DNA from: Amia ocellicauda
Lineage: Eukaryota; Chordata; Actinopteri; Amiiformes; Amiidae
Assembly (NCBI RefSeq): GCF_036373705.1
Contig: NC_089867.1
Span: 2,503,501 to 2,567,500, forward strand
Length of the DNA stretch: 64,000 nucleotides
Reading direction: 5' to 3'
The notes below the pieces were generated by a model. It did not search any database, was not told the DNA's origin, and worked only from the letters and a program-made list of their open reading frames with translations. Shown one piece after another: positions 38,301 to 45,700 of the stretch. A program made the position numbers and the translations under genes. Within the stretch, counting starts at the first letter, position 1, and the number at the start of each line of letters is the position of its first letter.

Positions 38301-38761
38301 TCCCCTCCTTCATGAGCAATAAGTTAGATGGAGATGTCTTTAACTTTATTATAAAGGCACTTTACAAACATCTACTTCAGAAAGACCCTGACCTTGTGTA
38401 CCAGCATCTAAGCCACCTGCATGAAGCAGAAAGGTTCAAGGTAGGTTTGCAGCCCTGCCTTATGCATTGTGTGTCTTCTGTACCGGTCAGAAATCCCATG
38501 AGTCTAAGTTCACGTGAGGCTTTTTTCAAATTAAGAGTCGAGTGAAAGCTAAGTTTAAATGAAAACCAAGTCTGATTTTGACTATGCTTTGTTCTGGTTG
38601 TTGATTGTGTCTTGTGCCTTTTCCAGGTGGTACTGCTGCTTTTGGACAAAAGTGACCATCAGCAAATAACAGAACTGTTTGAGCAGCTGTCCAGAGCAGA
38701 CTGTGATGAATTCACAGTCGATGACCTCCAGCATCTTGCAAATAAGTATGTTGTTTCATGA
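11068..38761 (+). CDS. spag1: Sperm-associated antigen 1, TPR co-chaperone for dynein arm assembly
   Basis: Eighteen coding exons join in phase to 2799 nt (932 aa plus stop; human SPAG1 is 926 aa). Exons: 11068-11207, 11531-11690, 12348-12464, 14248-14318, 14686-14798, 15124-15229, 15522-15652, 16535-16641, 17363-17477, 21043-21462, 28074-28173, 29957-30109, 33049-33209, 34920-35061, 37008-37134, 37627-37776, 38090-38440, 38627-38761. Three TPR clusters are visible (residues about 205-315, 465-575, 640-755), each with [15 protein letters not shown] or KQEGNDF openings and NNRA, SNRA or TNRA second helices, followed by an RPAP3_C domain (about 806-915). SPAG1 acts in the cytoplasm with RUVBL1/2 and PIH proteins to pre-assemble axonemal dynein arms; human loss causes primary ciliary dyskinesia. 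Linkers at 316-464 and 580-635 are low-complexity. Introns carry several transposons, but no coding exon is damaged. Confidence 0.97.
11531..11690 (+). CDS. spag1: spag1 coding exon 2
   Basis: Acceptor TATTGGAG. Encodes [18 protein letters not shown] and [11 protein letters not shown], both highly conserved. Donor GTACGG; phase 0. Confidence 0.95.
12348..12464 (+). CDS. spag1: spag1 coding exon 3
   Basis: Encodes residues 101-139, including the conserved NVPPVRGSN motif. Acceptor TTCTTGACAG, donor GTAAAA; phase 0. Confidence 0.94.
12543..13768 (+). mobile_element. Decayed Tc1-like element in spag1 intron 3
   Basis: The left end follows TA with CAGTGCCTAGCAAAAGTATT; the right end retains CGGAATACTTTTGCAAG near 13744. 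The interior holds transposase scraps such as [10 protein letters not shown] and FQQDNDPK near 13258-13340, with the core deleted and a 15-A run near 13470. It is non-functional. The right boundary is approximate. Confidence 0.8.
14248..14318 (+). CDS. spag1: spag1 coding exon 4
   Basis: Encodes residues 140-163, ending APRDYREWD (human TPRDYAEWD). Acceptor TTATTAGCAG, donor GTGAGT; phase 2. Confidence 0.94.
14686..14798 (+). CDS. spag1: spag1 coding exon 5
   Basis: Encodes [12 protein letters not shown] through KRKIDTA. Acceptor TTATTTGCAG, donor GTATAT; phase 1. Confidence 0.94.
15124..15229 (+). CDS. spag1: spag1 coding exon 6 (TPR cluster 1 begins)
   Basis: Encodes [20 protein letters not shown], the first helix pair of TPR cluster 1. 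Acceptor TCTTCCTAG, donor GTGAGT; phase 2. Confidence 0.95.
15522..15652 (+). CDS. spag1: spag1 coding exon 7
   Basis: Encodes [17 protein letters not shown] and the following TPR helix. Acceptor TTGTTACAG, donor GTATAT; phase 1. Confidence 0.95.
15653..16534. other. spag1 intron 7, nothing recognised
   Basis: Unique-looking sequence of about 0.9 kb. A block near 15700-16200 has a slightly different base mix and could be an old repeat, but I could not define ends. Confidence 0.4.
16535..16641 (+). CDS. spag1: spag1 coding exon 8
   Basis: Encodes [20 protein letters not shown] and the end of TPR cluster 1. Acceptor TTTTCCCAG, donor GTATCC; phase 0. Confidence 0.95.
17246..17325. repeat. (TA)n microsatellite in spag1 intron 8
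   Basis: About 80 bases of TA dinucleotides with two TGTA interruptions, ending 37 bases before the exon 9 acceptor. Confidence 0.9.
17363..17477 (+). CDS. spag1: spag1 coding exon 9
   Basis: Encodes residues 316-354: a helical segment then acidic [16 protein letters not shown] (human RMVIQEIENSEDEEG). Acceptor GGGCTGTAG, donor GTGAGA; phase 1. Confidence 0.93.
17887..18782 (+). mobile_element. Internally deleted Tc1-like element, same family as 6353-7569
   Basis: About 896 bp with matching terminal repeats (CACCGATCTGCCATAACATT; right end ATGGCTGATCAGTG). The transposase reads from [10 protein letters not shown] at 18035 on the plus strand. It has a one-base loss near 18208, and it lacks the middle: after PWSDESR it jumps to the segment before [11 protein letters not shown], so the second catalytic D is gone. 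It lies in spag1 intron 9. Both ends abut CA/TG repeats, so the TA duplication is not clear. Confidence 0.9.
18783..18820. repeat. (TG)n/(CA)n microsatellite between two Tc1 elements
   Basis: TG repeats switch to CA repeats through GTATACAC. It fills the gap between two unrelated Tc1-like elements. Confidence 0.9.
18821..19641. mobile_element. Non-autonomous Tc1-like element
   Basis: Left end CAGTGCCTTGCAAAAGTATT, right end the inverse GAATACTTCTGCCTGGCACTG followed by TA. A transposase scrap ([11 protein letters not shown] near 19494-19526) remains. About 0.8 kb, internally deleted. Confidence 0.85.
19642..19705. repeat. (TATG)n/(TG)n/(TA)n compound microsatellite
   Basis: Mixed TATG, TG and TA repeats adjoining the right end of the Tc1-like element. 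Confidence 0.85.
19706..21039. other. Remainder of spag1 intron 9
   Basis: No gene or repeat that I can support. The last 150 bases become GC-richer towards exon 10. Confidence 0.4.
21043..21462 (+). CDS. spag1: spag1 coding exon 10 (linker and start of TPR cluster 2)
   Basis: The largest coding exon, 420 nt. It encodes a GC-rich, disordered, charged linker containing MGNAQRKF (human MGNIQKKL), then [20 protein letters not shown], the first helix pair of TPR cluster 2. The acceptor is a tandem TAGCAG, so splicing one codon earlier at 21040 is also possible and would add one alanine. Donor GTAAGT; phase 1. Confidence 0.94.
21463..22788. other. First part of spag1 intron 10, nothing recognised
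   Basis: AT-rich intronic sequence without supported features. Confidence 0.4.
22789..24054 (-). pseudogene. Relic of a multi-exon transposase-like gene in spag1 intron 10
   Basis: Three minus-strand pieces lie in protein order. At 23899-24054 a frame with a good acceptor (TGTTTTTAG) and donor (GTAAGT) carries [13 protein letters not shown]. At 23700-23858 comes [20 protein letters not shown] followed by [12 protein letters not shown]. At 22890-23043 comes [20 protein letters not shown] then [14 protein letters not shown] know this arrangement from a family of uncharacterised fish transposase-like proteins with GDGRxDSPGxxAKY and NENxxRxQATT motifs. Its superfamily is not certain (Kolobok is one candidate). 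Here the GDGR motif is degraded to GGDF and stops intervene. Confidence 0.6.
24652..26341 (+). mobile_element. Degenerate pogo-like DNA transposon
   Basis: Terminal inverted repeats of about 24 bases: GGGGAAGTGACCCAATTAAG at the left and its inverse at the right end. Both ends are flanked by TA (24650-24651; 26342-26343), giving a 1690 bp element. Inside, on the plus strand, are [10 protein letters not shown] at 25516, [11 protein letters not shown] near 25630, and a C-terminal segment with [13 protein letters not shown] near 25774-25815, like the GFxxTGIYPxN motif of pogo/jerky-type transposases. The catalytic middle is missing. Confidence 0.8.
26344..28073. other. End of spag1 intron 10, nothing firm
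   Basis: A block near 26430-26880 could be part of an old retroelement, but no ends or coding domains can be seen. Confidence 0.3.
28074..28173 (+). CDS. spag1: spag1 coding exon 11
   Basis: Encodes [20 protein letters not shown], the second TPR of cluster 2. The acceptor TTTGTTAAG is purine-poor but short of a strong tract. Donor GTAAGG; phase 2. Confidence 0.95.
28174..29956. other. spag1 intron 11, nothing recognised
   Basis: AT-rich intronic sequence with no repeat or RNA gene that I can support. Confidence 0.4.
29957..30109 (+). CDS. spag1: spag1 coding exon 12
   Basis: Encodes [20 protein letters not shown] and [12 protein letters not shown], the strongest-conserved TPR of the protein. 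Acceptor TTTTAACAG, donor GTACAG; phase 2. Confidence 0.96.
31221..32376. mobile_element. Non-autonomous DNA element, copy 1 of 2
   Basis: A 1156 bp element in spag1 intron 12 with terminal inverted repeats of about 17 bases (GCCTCGGTTCCACTGGC at the left, the inverse of GCCCCGTTTCCACTGGC at the right). Its last 820 bases are nearly identical to 60955-61778. It encodes no transposase. The TIR style resembles PIF/Harbinger- or ISL2EU-type elements. The flanks (TAT at the left, TAA at the right) do not settle the target duplication. Confidence 0.82.
33049..33209 (+). CDS. spag1: spag1 coding exon 13
   Basis: Encodes [20 protein letters not shown] (human LSRILMELDGPNWREKLSPI) and a Ser/Glu/Arg-rich linker. 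Acceptor TTTTTAAG, donor GTAGGG; phase 1. Confidence 0.95.
33427..33463. repeat. (GAA)n microsatellite with A run
   Basis: Nine or so GAA repeats followed by an A run in spag1 intron 13. Confidence 0.9.
33464..34919. other. Rest of spag1 intron 13, nothing recognised
   Basis: AT-rich intronic sequence. Confidence 0.4.
34920..35061 (+). CDS. spag1: spag1 coding exon 14 (TPR cluster 3 begins)
   Basis: Encodes [20 protein letters not shown] and CMIYTN. Acceptor TTTATTTCAAG, donor GTAAGT; phase 2. Confidence 0.95.
35334..35560 (+). mobile_element. Solo end of a Tc1-like element
   Basis: After TA, the sequence CAGTGCCTGTAGGAAGTATT then TTCACATTTTGTTGTGTTAC is the end of a further Tc1-like family. 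No matching right end or transposase follows. The right boundary is approximate. Confidence 0.65.
35561..37007. other. Rest of spag1 intron 14, nothing recognised
   Basis: AT-rich intronic sequence with a T-run before the exon 15 acceptor. Confidence 0.4.
37008..37134 (+). CDS. spag1: spag1 coding exon 15
   Basis: Encodes [20 protein letters not shown] and [14 protein letters not shown] of TPR cluster 3. Acceptor TATTTCCAG, donor GTAACT; phase 0. Confidence 0.96.
37627..37776 (+). CDS. spag1: spag1 coding exon 16
   Basis: Encodes the last TPR helix ([20 protein letters not shown]) and a charged helix ending RRTIPIQE. Acceptor TTGTGTGCAG, donor GTAAAG; phase 0. Confidence 0.94.
38090..38440 (+). 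CDS. spag1: spag1 coding exon 17 (RPAP3_C domain)
   Basis: Opens with an acidic linker ([10 protein letters not shown]), then the RPAP3_C domain: [29 protein letters not shown] and [19 protein letters not shown]. This domain binds RUVBL1/2 in the family. Acceptor TCTGTGCAG, donor GTAGGT; phase 0. Confidence 0.96.
38627..38761 (+). CDS. spag1: spag1 last coding exon
   Basis: Encodes the end of RPAP3_C ([20 protein letters not shown]) and stops at TGA 38759-38761. Acceptor CTTTTCCAG. The final residues (NKYVVS) are slightly longer than the human KRQYEL end. Confidence 0.95.
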   Translation: MVLLLLDKSDHQQITELFEQLSRADCDEFTVDDLQHLANKYVVS

Positions 38762-38830
38762 AAGCACTACCTTCCAGCATGCTTTTATTGGGAGTTGGAT
38801 CTATGCAAACTGTATTGGCTTATTTTTGAT

Positions 38831-38836
38831 ATTAAA
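38831..38836 (+). terminator. spag1: Candidate spag1 polyadenylation signal (proximal)
   Basis: ATTAAA 70 bases after the stop codon. Alternative AATAAA sites lie at 39787 and 40112. Which is used cannot be told from sequence. Confidence 0.4.
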
Positions 38837-40269
38837 GCTGTATAATGCATTGTGGGGGGTGGGGGGTGACTACTTTAAATTGTACCTCTATTTATTGTTC
38901 CATGCTATAAACAAAAATCCTTTAACAGAAGGTCTAACAATTTAGGGGGTGTACACAAACATTTTCTATTGTTTACAGTCATTTAGGGGGTTCTACATTA
39001 AAGCATCAGGGTACAGAAATCTTCCCACACAGTTTCACAAACATTGATTTCAGTGGAAGTAATCCCATTAGATGAATATCCTAATTCATGCATTTGCGTT
39101 AGTGCAAGATGACAGATCATATTTCTATTCTGGGTCTTCAGTGCCAGTGCCAATGCCAATTGGTCGTGGGGGGGTTGATGGCAGGCAATGGCCCTGGAGT
39201 AGAACCAGTTTATAAAAAAGGCCAGCATTTCAACTGTGCCTGAATACCCCAGACACCCCTACAGAGGGGGAAAGTACATAGTGAAACTCATTTGTTAGAA
39301 ATTAAAATTGAAATGTGCTGTAACCAAATTGGCGAGCTGTGCTTTTGATGGGAGAGGAGCTGGATTCAATAGGCCACACACTCAATCAGTGGTTTAGGGT
39401 TCAGATTGCTGTCTGGTGAGAAAGGGCTGTGTATGTACCTTCTACTGCAATCAAGGGGCTACCTTATTATTAGGGAACTACTTCACCTCAAGAGTCTAAA
39501 TGATCTCCATGTTTTAATTTCCAACCATGGCATGGGTTGGGACTGGTTAATCAGAATTCCACGAGACTTTTTTTTTTGTTGAACTTACAGTAATTTGAAT
39601 TGAATTTAGTAAATATAGTTTTGTCTACCAAAATAAAACACTGAATTGGTTTTATTCTTAAATGAGAACCTTTAGAATGAATGGTCTAAACCTGATCTAA
39701 TGTTTAAGACCCGAGTAATGTTTCTTATGACAACAGTTTGCTTCCGTTACCAAATGCTATGAGAAGGCAAGTTGATCACCATTGTCAATAAACCACAGCG
39801 GAGGACCTGGAAGGAGAGATGTAGTACCTATGCAGTAAACAGCATTACCAAGCAATACAGTAAGCACGGTGTAAGATTTCTGAAGAAAAGATGTCCACTT
39901 GATAGGACTGTGTACATGTCTTCCACTCAGGTTTCTAATGGTATGTAAAATATAATATTTTAAGAGGATGTATAGATAAGTTGTTCCATGAGAAAATGTA
40001 TTTTAAATTTAAAAAGTCTGTCTTTTTTTTTTTTTTTTTTCCATTTAAATCTTGAAGAATGTACTGTACTAAATTCAGGGAGATGAGCTTGCTGCAGACA
40101 GTTACTGGAGCAATAAAAACCGCATGTTAAAGTTTTGACTGGTTTTGTCTGATATTCAGCAGTGCGCCACTGGTAATAAGAGCATTTCAAGATGAAACTG
40201 GTGTAATGCAAAATGAGTTTGCTTGCAACTACTTTTACATATGTACAAAAAAACCTGATCTTCACATTT
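38837..40269. other. Intergenic or 3' UTR sequence between convergent genes
   Basis: Tail-to-tail interval between spag1 and rnf19a. Besides candidate polyadenylation signals on both strands, I see no feature. Confidence 0.45.
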
Positions 40270-42069
40270 TTTATTTAACATAAAAAGGAAACAAAAATAC
40301 ACAAGCATCTTTATAATTTTAATTTTTAGATATGCATTTACACGCATATTATAAAGCAAATTAGCAAACAAATATACAAATACCTTAAGCTGCTCTGCAA
40401 CAAATTAGAAATGATACCTGGCACTAGTGTTCAAAGTAAAGAAACAGGAGGAAAACAAGTCTGCAGCTTGTGGCATTTTCATCAGTCCAGAGCTATCATT
40501 CAGCAGCACCAAAATGGCAACATTAACAGGAAACACAGAACAACAGTTTAATCTTGACAACTGTATCCCAACAGGTTTCTGAATTGCAGTACATTAATGT
40601 AATTACATGTTTAACAGTGCAGGTGCCTAGGCCATCTCTGGCTTGAATTATTTGCGTAGCATCTGTAAGCATATACAAAACAGCCATCTGTATATTCCTG
40701 GATCATCTCCTCAGGTAAGGATTGTGCCACAACTGCACTGAGCTTTCAGTCTATCCTCACACTGCCAAATAGACTTCATTAAGTGTTACAGGAATAAGAT
40801 GCATGTAAAGCCTGAGTGCTGTCTTTGGTAGGCAATTAAAGTCATTTATTCATTATGTCTACCACAATATGTAACTACCTGTAGCATCTCTCTCAACACA
40901 GTCAGAAAGACATTCGGCCAAACATTGAAAAACTCCCGAAGACACAAAGAATGGAGAACAAACAAAAACAGCTGTTCAAAGGCACCATGAGTCAACAAAG
41001 ATATAAAAGTCAATCTTATTTCTGTGAGGTGAATGCATCAGCCTGAATAATTGCCTTTGAACTGAATTCATCTAGAGTCATAAATTACAATTCAAGGAGT
41101 CAAACCCTTTTGATTCCTACAGATCAGGCGATGTCCTGTTAGGAGACTTGTTCTTTTGCTGTGCACTCTGTCTCATTCGAGGCTAGCGGTGCTGTGCTTT
41201 AATTTCACATAAGAGGGCACTTCCTGGCCTTTCTCAGAATCAAAAGGGTTACCAGTCTAACTACATGTGAGTAGCACCAATGCTGCCACCAGAGCTTCCC
41301 TCCCAGGTATCCACACAGCCAGGCAGGAGCCCAGACTCGCTTCACGGAGGGCCTGCCATTTCTGTTAACCATACTTTCAAAAAGGAGAAAAAAAAAAAAT
41401 TAAAAAAAAATCATAAAATTAGTCTATCATTTACAGAGTCTTAAGGTAAAATAGCATTGCCTGGTCCCTATTAATTTTGACTTGCACATATTTGGAGAGC
41501 TTGACAATTCTTCTGTCGTGGTGCAATGCCACTGATGAGTTTGACTGGATGTAAAAAAAGTGGCACAGTGGTCGTCTTTAACTACACAATATAATGCTGA
41601 GAGCTTCAATGTCAACAGCACAACTCTGAGGATGCAATTCTGTGAAATGAACTCAGCAGGATGGGCAAACCCCTAGCATGATTTTTGAGAGGCCAATTTC
41701 AGATTTCTGCAGTGGCAATGAGATGCAGCGTTTTTAACGCCGTCTAAAGACTTCAAAGACATTCAAGCAGCAGTAGGGTAGTTGGGGGGGAAAGGAAGAC
41801 ACAAAATAAAGCCTGCATCTCTGGTTCTCTATTTCTGCATCACTCATTTAAATCTGCCACCTAAAGAACTGTGTTCTGTACATTGTACTCTACCCTGTTA
41901 CCAAGATACTATGAGAGAGGGAAAAAGCTGGTTTAAAAGAAATTGCCAAACAAAAACACCAGCTCCCTTCACCGGGTGAATGAACCTCTTAAAAACAGAA
42001 AGTTAACTCTGTTAGCTGGGGTGGTTAGTGACAAGTTTAAATAGAGGGGTCTTGGCAGCACTTAAGGTA
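40270..42069 (-). other. rnf19a: Probable 3' UTR of rnf19a
   Basis: Repeat-poor sequence downstream of the rnf19a stop. Minus-strand AATAAA signals lie at 40845-40850 and 40270-40275. The UTR extent is inferred; the distal site would give about 1.8 kb. Confidence 0.45.
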
Positions 42070-42757
42070 TTATATTTCAGTCTGAATACAAGTGTTCTTC
42101 ACAGCGCTGGGCGGTGGGGGGTTGTTGTTGTTGGTTTCTTTTTGGGCATCCCCAGAGGTGGAGTCCACCTCCGTGGGATTCACAACATTGACATTCTCCT
42201 CTGCGATGTAACAGAGTGGTGTGACCTCAGGACAGGGCAGGGGGGCCGGGGACAGGGGGCCCTGGGAGGGGCAGTTCTCCAGCCTGTCGTTCTCCACCTC
42301 GGGGAGGGGGCTGACGGTGGCGAAGCGGGGGTGGTACTCGCTGGAGCCGTGGCTGCAGGACGTCTTCATGCTCTCCAGGTCGGAGCAGCTGAACTCGGAG
42401 AAGTGGCTGGAGTGGGAATCTGCCACCGAGGGGATGCTGTCGCTCAGCGAGGGGGAGTCGAACTCGCTGGAGTTGGTGCTGCGCTGCTCCAGCAGCTGGG
42501 CGTCCATGTCCTCCCTGGTCTCGTTGATTTTGGTACTGCCTTTCTTCCTCAACTTGCCTTTACACTTCTTGCCCGCTGTGCCATCCTTGGCCCACTTGGC
42601 AGTGCCGCACTTGCTCTCTGCAGGACAGCTCAAGGGGCACACTGCCCCGCTGCGCCCAGGGTTGCTGCCATCGTCCACACTGCTGCTCCCGCTGTGGTGC
42701 CGCAGCTTCACCGGCTTCGACTCAATGTCCACCTGCACTTCCATACTGTTCCCATCT
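42070..42757 (-). CDS. rnf19a: rnf19a last coding exon
   Basis: Encodes residues 597-825: [56 protein letters not shown] and terminal CIQTEI, with TAA or TGA-type stop at 42070-42072. More divergent Cys/Gly and Pro-rich stretches lie in between. Acceptor CTCCCCAG. Confidence 0.96.
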
Positions 42758-45700
42758 CTGGGGAGAGAACAACACGTTACTGTACAGCGCCACCTCACAG
42801 GAGCTCAACTGCTAAAAATAACAAAGGCAGGATGTGTTCCATTTCCAAATACAACTGCTAAAATCCTTTGACTTTACAAGGACAAGAAAAAAAGGATAAA
42901 TATTGTACTTACAAGATAACTAATTATGCAATAAAGGGCAAACAGATGTACATTTGATTGATCAAGGCCTTCCCAACCAGAGCAGCAGAGTGGCTGGGAT
43001 ACAACACCAGGTGGTGTACTTTCCTCCATTGCACTGCAGTGATTCAGGAGTAGCAGGGAAGGTTTGCTCTCATGTCTTCAGCAATAATATTGAAGAGAAT
43101 GAAACTATACACAATGTGGAAAAGCACAATATGAAATCTGACCTTACAGGAAAACCATGGCTACTTGTTTACTGCACACCTAGCGAAACCTTCCAACGTC
43201 TGAGGATTTCAATCTCAAACACCATTTTACATTGAGGTTTAGTCCCAAAATCTGAAATCCTTCAACAGCACTGAATCGCTATTAACTCAGCACAGGCATC
43301 TTCAACTAGGCAGTTCTTGGTTGAAAGAAATGGTCTTTCGTGGAACCACAATCCAAATCTACACTTCATCAAGGACATGGAAATGCTTTCAGGTGCCATG
43401 AAGAAATTAAACCCCTATCAATGCAATCACATCCAGAGAGCAGGGTAACAATTTTTGGTCTTGAAACATTTCTGAAAGTTGTAGCTTCTTAGACATCCCT
43501 GAAACAACTACTGGGTCTAGAATATCAGCTGCATTCAGCACTTCAAGAAAGATATCACTGCTCAAGAGGCAGTTCAGAGGAGAGTAACATAACTTATTCC
43601 AGGTCTGAAGGGAATGTCCTACTCGGAGAGACTGAGGGAACTGAACCTTTTCACCTTGGAACAGAGGATACTACGTGGGGATTTGATCCAAGTCTTCAGA
43701 ATCATGAAAGGCATCGACCACATCAAACCAGAAGAGCTTTTCCAGATCAGCAGGGACACATGCACCCGGGGACACAAATGGAAATTGGGCTTCATGGCAT
43801 TCAAGATAGAAAACAGGAGACACTTCTTCATACAGAGAGGCGTCACAATCTGAACAAACTCCCCAGCGATATGGTTGAAGCAACAATTTGGGAACATTCA
43901 AAAATAGACTGGATAGGATCCTTGGATCACTTAGTTATTAATGGACACCAAACGAGCATGATGGGGCGAATGGCCTCCTCTCGATTATAAACTTTATGTT
44001 CTTCTTATGTTCTTATTTGTTTTCTCTTACCTGTCCAGAGGCATGTAGGAGTTGAGAATGGATCCAGCCATTGCTTTGGTACTAGCATTGTCACTGATTG
44101 TCCCCAGACTGACCGTGCCCGACTCCCCACTCAGGCTGTAGCGTTCCTTCTGAACATCTGCCTGCACCTCAAGCCTGAAACGGCAAATGCCAGACTTCAG
44201 CAACAAGCAAGAACCGTCAAACTACTCACAGCCAATTAAAGGCCAGAAGACCTAAATTAACTGAACAACTAAGCCGACTACAAAGAGTAGAGCAAAGAAA
44301 TGGTTCTTAATTACAATTAATTGGTGGATATGGAGCAGGCATCTATCTCAACATATTTAACCAAAAAACGATGTCATGCTGTACCTGTTGAAGCAGTTGA
44401 CCATGGCACTCCCAGAGAGACTCCCCGTGATGCTGGCTCCAGCCAAGGCCATGGTGCTGGCCGTCTCACTTAGGTTGTCTCTGATGCCACCAATCCTGTC
44501 CATGTGGCTGCCACTAGCACTCAGGCTCCCGGTCATGCCCCCCACACTTCCCTCTCCAATACTGGGGTTGTTGCGGGTTTCTGCTACCGAGGTGGTGTCT
44601 GAAAGAGTTAACATGACAGTAAGAGCCACAGCAGATGTGTCTGTTATTCATCCAGCTTAACTAGCTGATCCCTGAACCACATCTAAAAAGATCTTTCAAG
44701 GATCTTCATTAAAATAAGAGCAAGTAACATGACTGTTCCACTACACCTTCAGGAGTGAAAAATCCCCGGAGCCTTCCTTCTGCCTGGACTCTATACAGAG
44801 CAGTTTGTATAATCATCCCTAAAATGTGGAATGTAGATTGTAAAACAAAAAGTCCAAATGACAAGGCTAGCATCAACCTAACAGCTTCCTTTTCAAACAA
44901 AACACTGAGATGCATAGAATTTGGGCTTGTTAAGTTACTTTCAGTTTGAATAATTACCACTTTTAAATTACATTTACTGTAACCAACTCTGTAAAATCTA
45001 GAAACTTGGCAGTACACTGCAAGCATGCCCTTAAGTTTACGCATGAATCTTCTCTACAACAAATGTAGAAATAATACACTACGCATGGGACAACAATCTG
45101 GTATTTAACAAAAAAGTTTATAAAATTGTTGCTTAAACTCTTTAGTTTTTTTTCCCCTACATATTGTGTTATAGAGTGCCTTTTGAATAAGACTTCTGGC
45201 AGTGCATGCTGGGAGCTTACTACAGCCCCACTGCAGACTAGGGGATGAGCAGCAGTTGTGGTTTCAGCCTCACCGGTAGCAGCAGTTCCGCTTCCAACGT
45301 TGATGTCGTTCTCGTCGTCAAACTCGATGCGAACTCCTTTTCCATTGCCTGCCGACACCCCACAGCCTCCACTGCGGCACAGGGAGATGGGTACCACCCC
45401 ATACACATAGGCCAGCATTATGGGCACTCCGATGCCTACCAAAGCAAGCAAGACATAATCAGCACTGCCTCTTCTCTGACAGAGGGAGAAACATGTTCTG
45501 TGACATGATAGAGATTCCACTGCATAGTTCAAAATACTGTTCAAGTAGGTTTATGATGGTTTAACCCCTGCTGTTCAAGGTGAGACCTAATCACAGCTCT
45601 AGTAATGAAACTATTTAGCTAAGGCAGCAGTCATGTCACATCACCTTTCAAGGATCTATAAAAAGGGATGAATACACCGTTAAAAGTATTCCCATATGCA

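Noticed and set aside
42028..42861. Open frames of 277 and 216 codons on the plus strand
   Set aside because: They lie exactly antisense to the GC-rich last exon of rnf19a, whose minus-strand protein is clearly conserved. They are shadows.
44376..44660. 94-codon plus-strand frame
   Set aside because: Antisense shadow of rnf19a exon 7.
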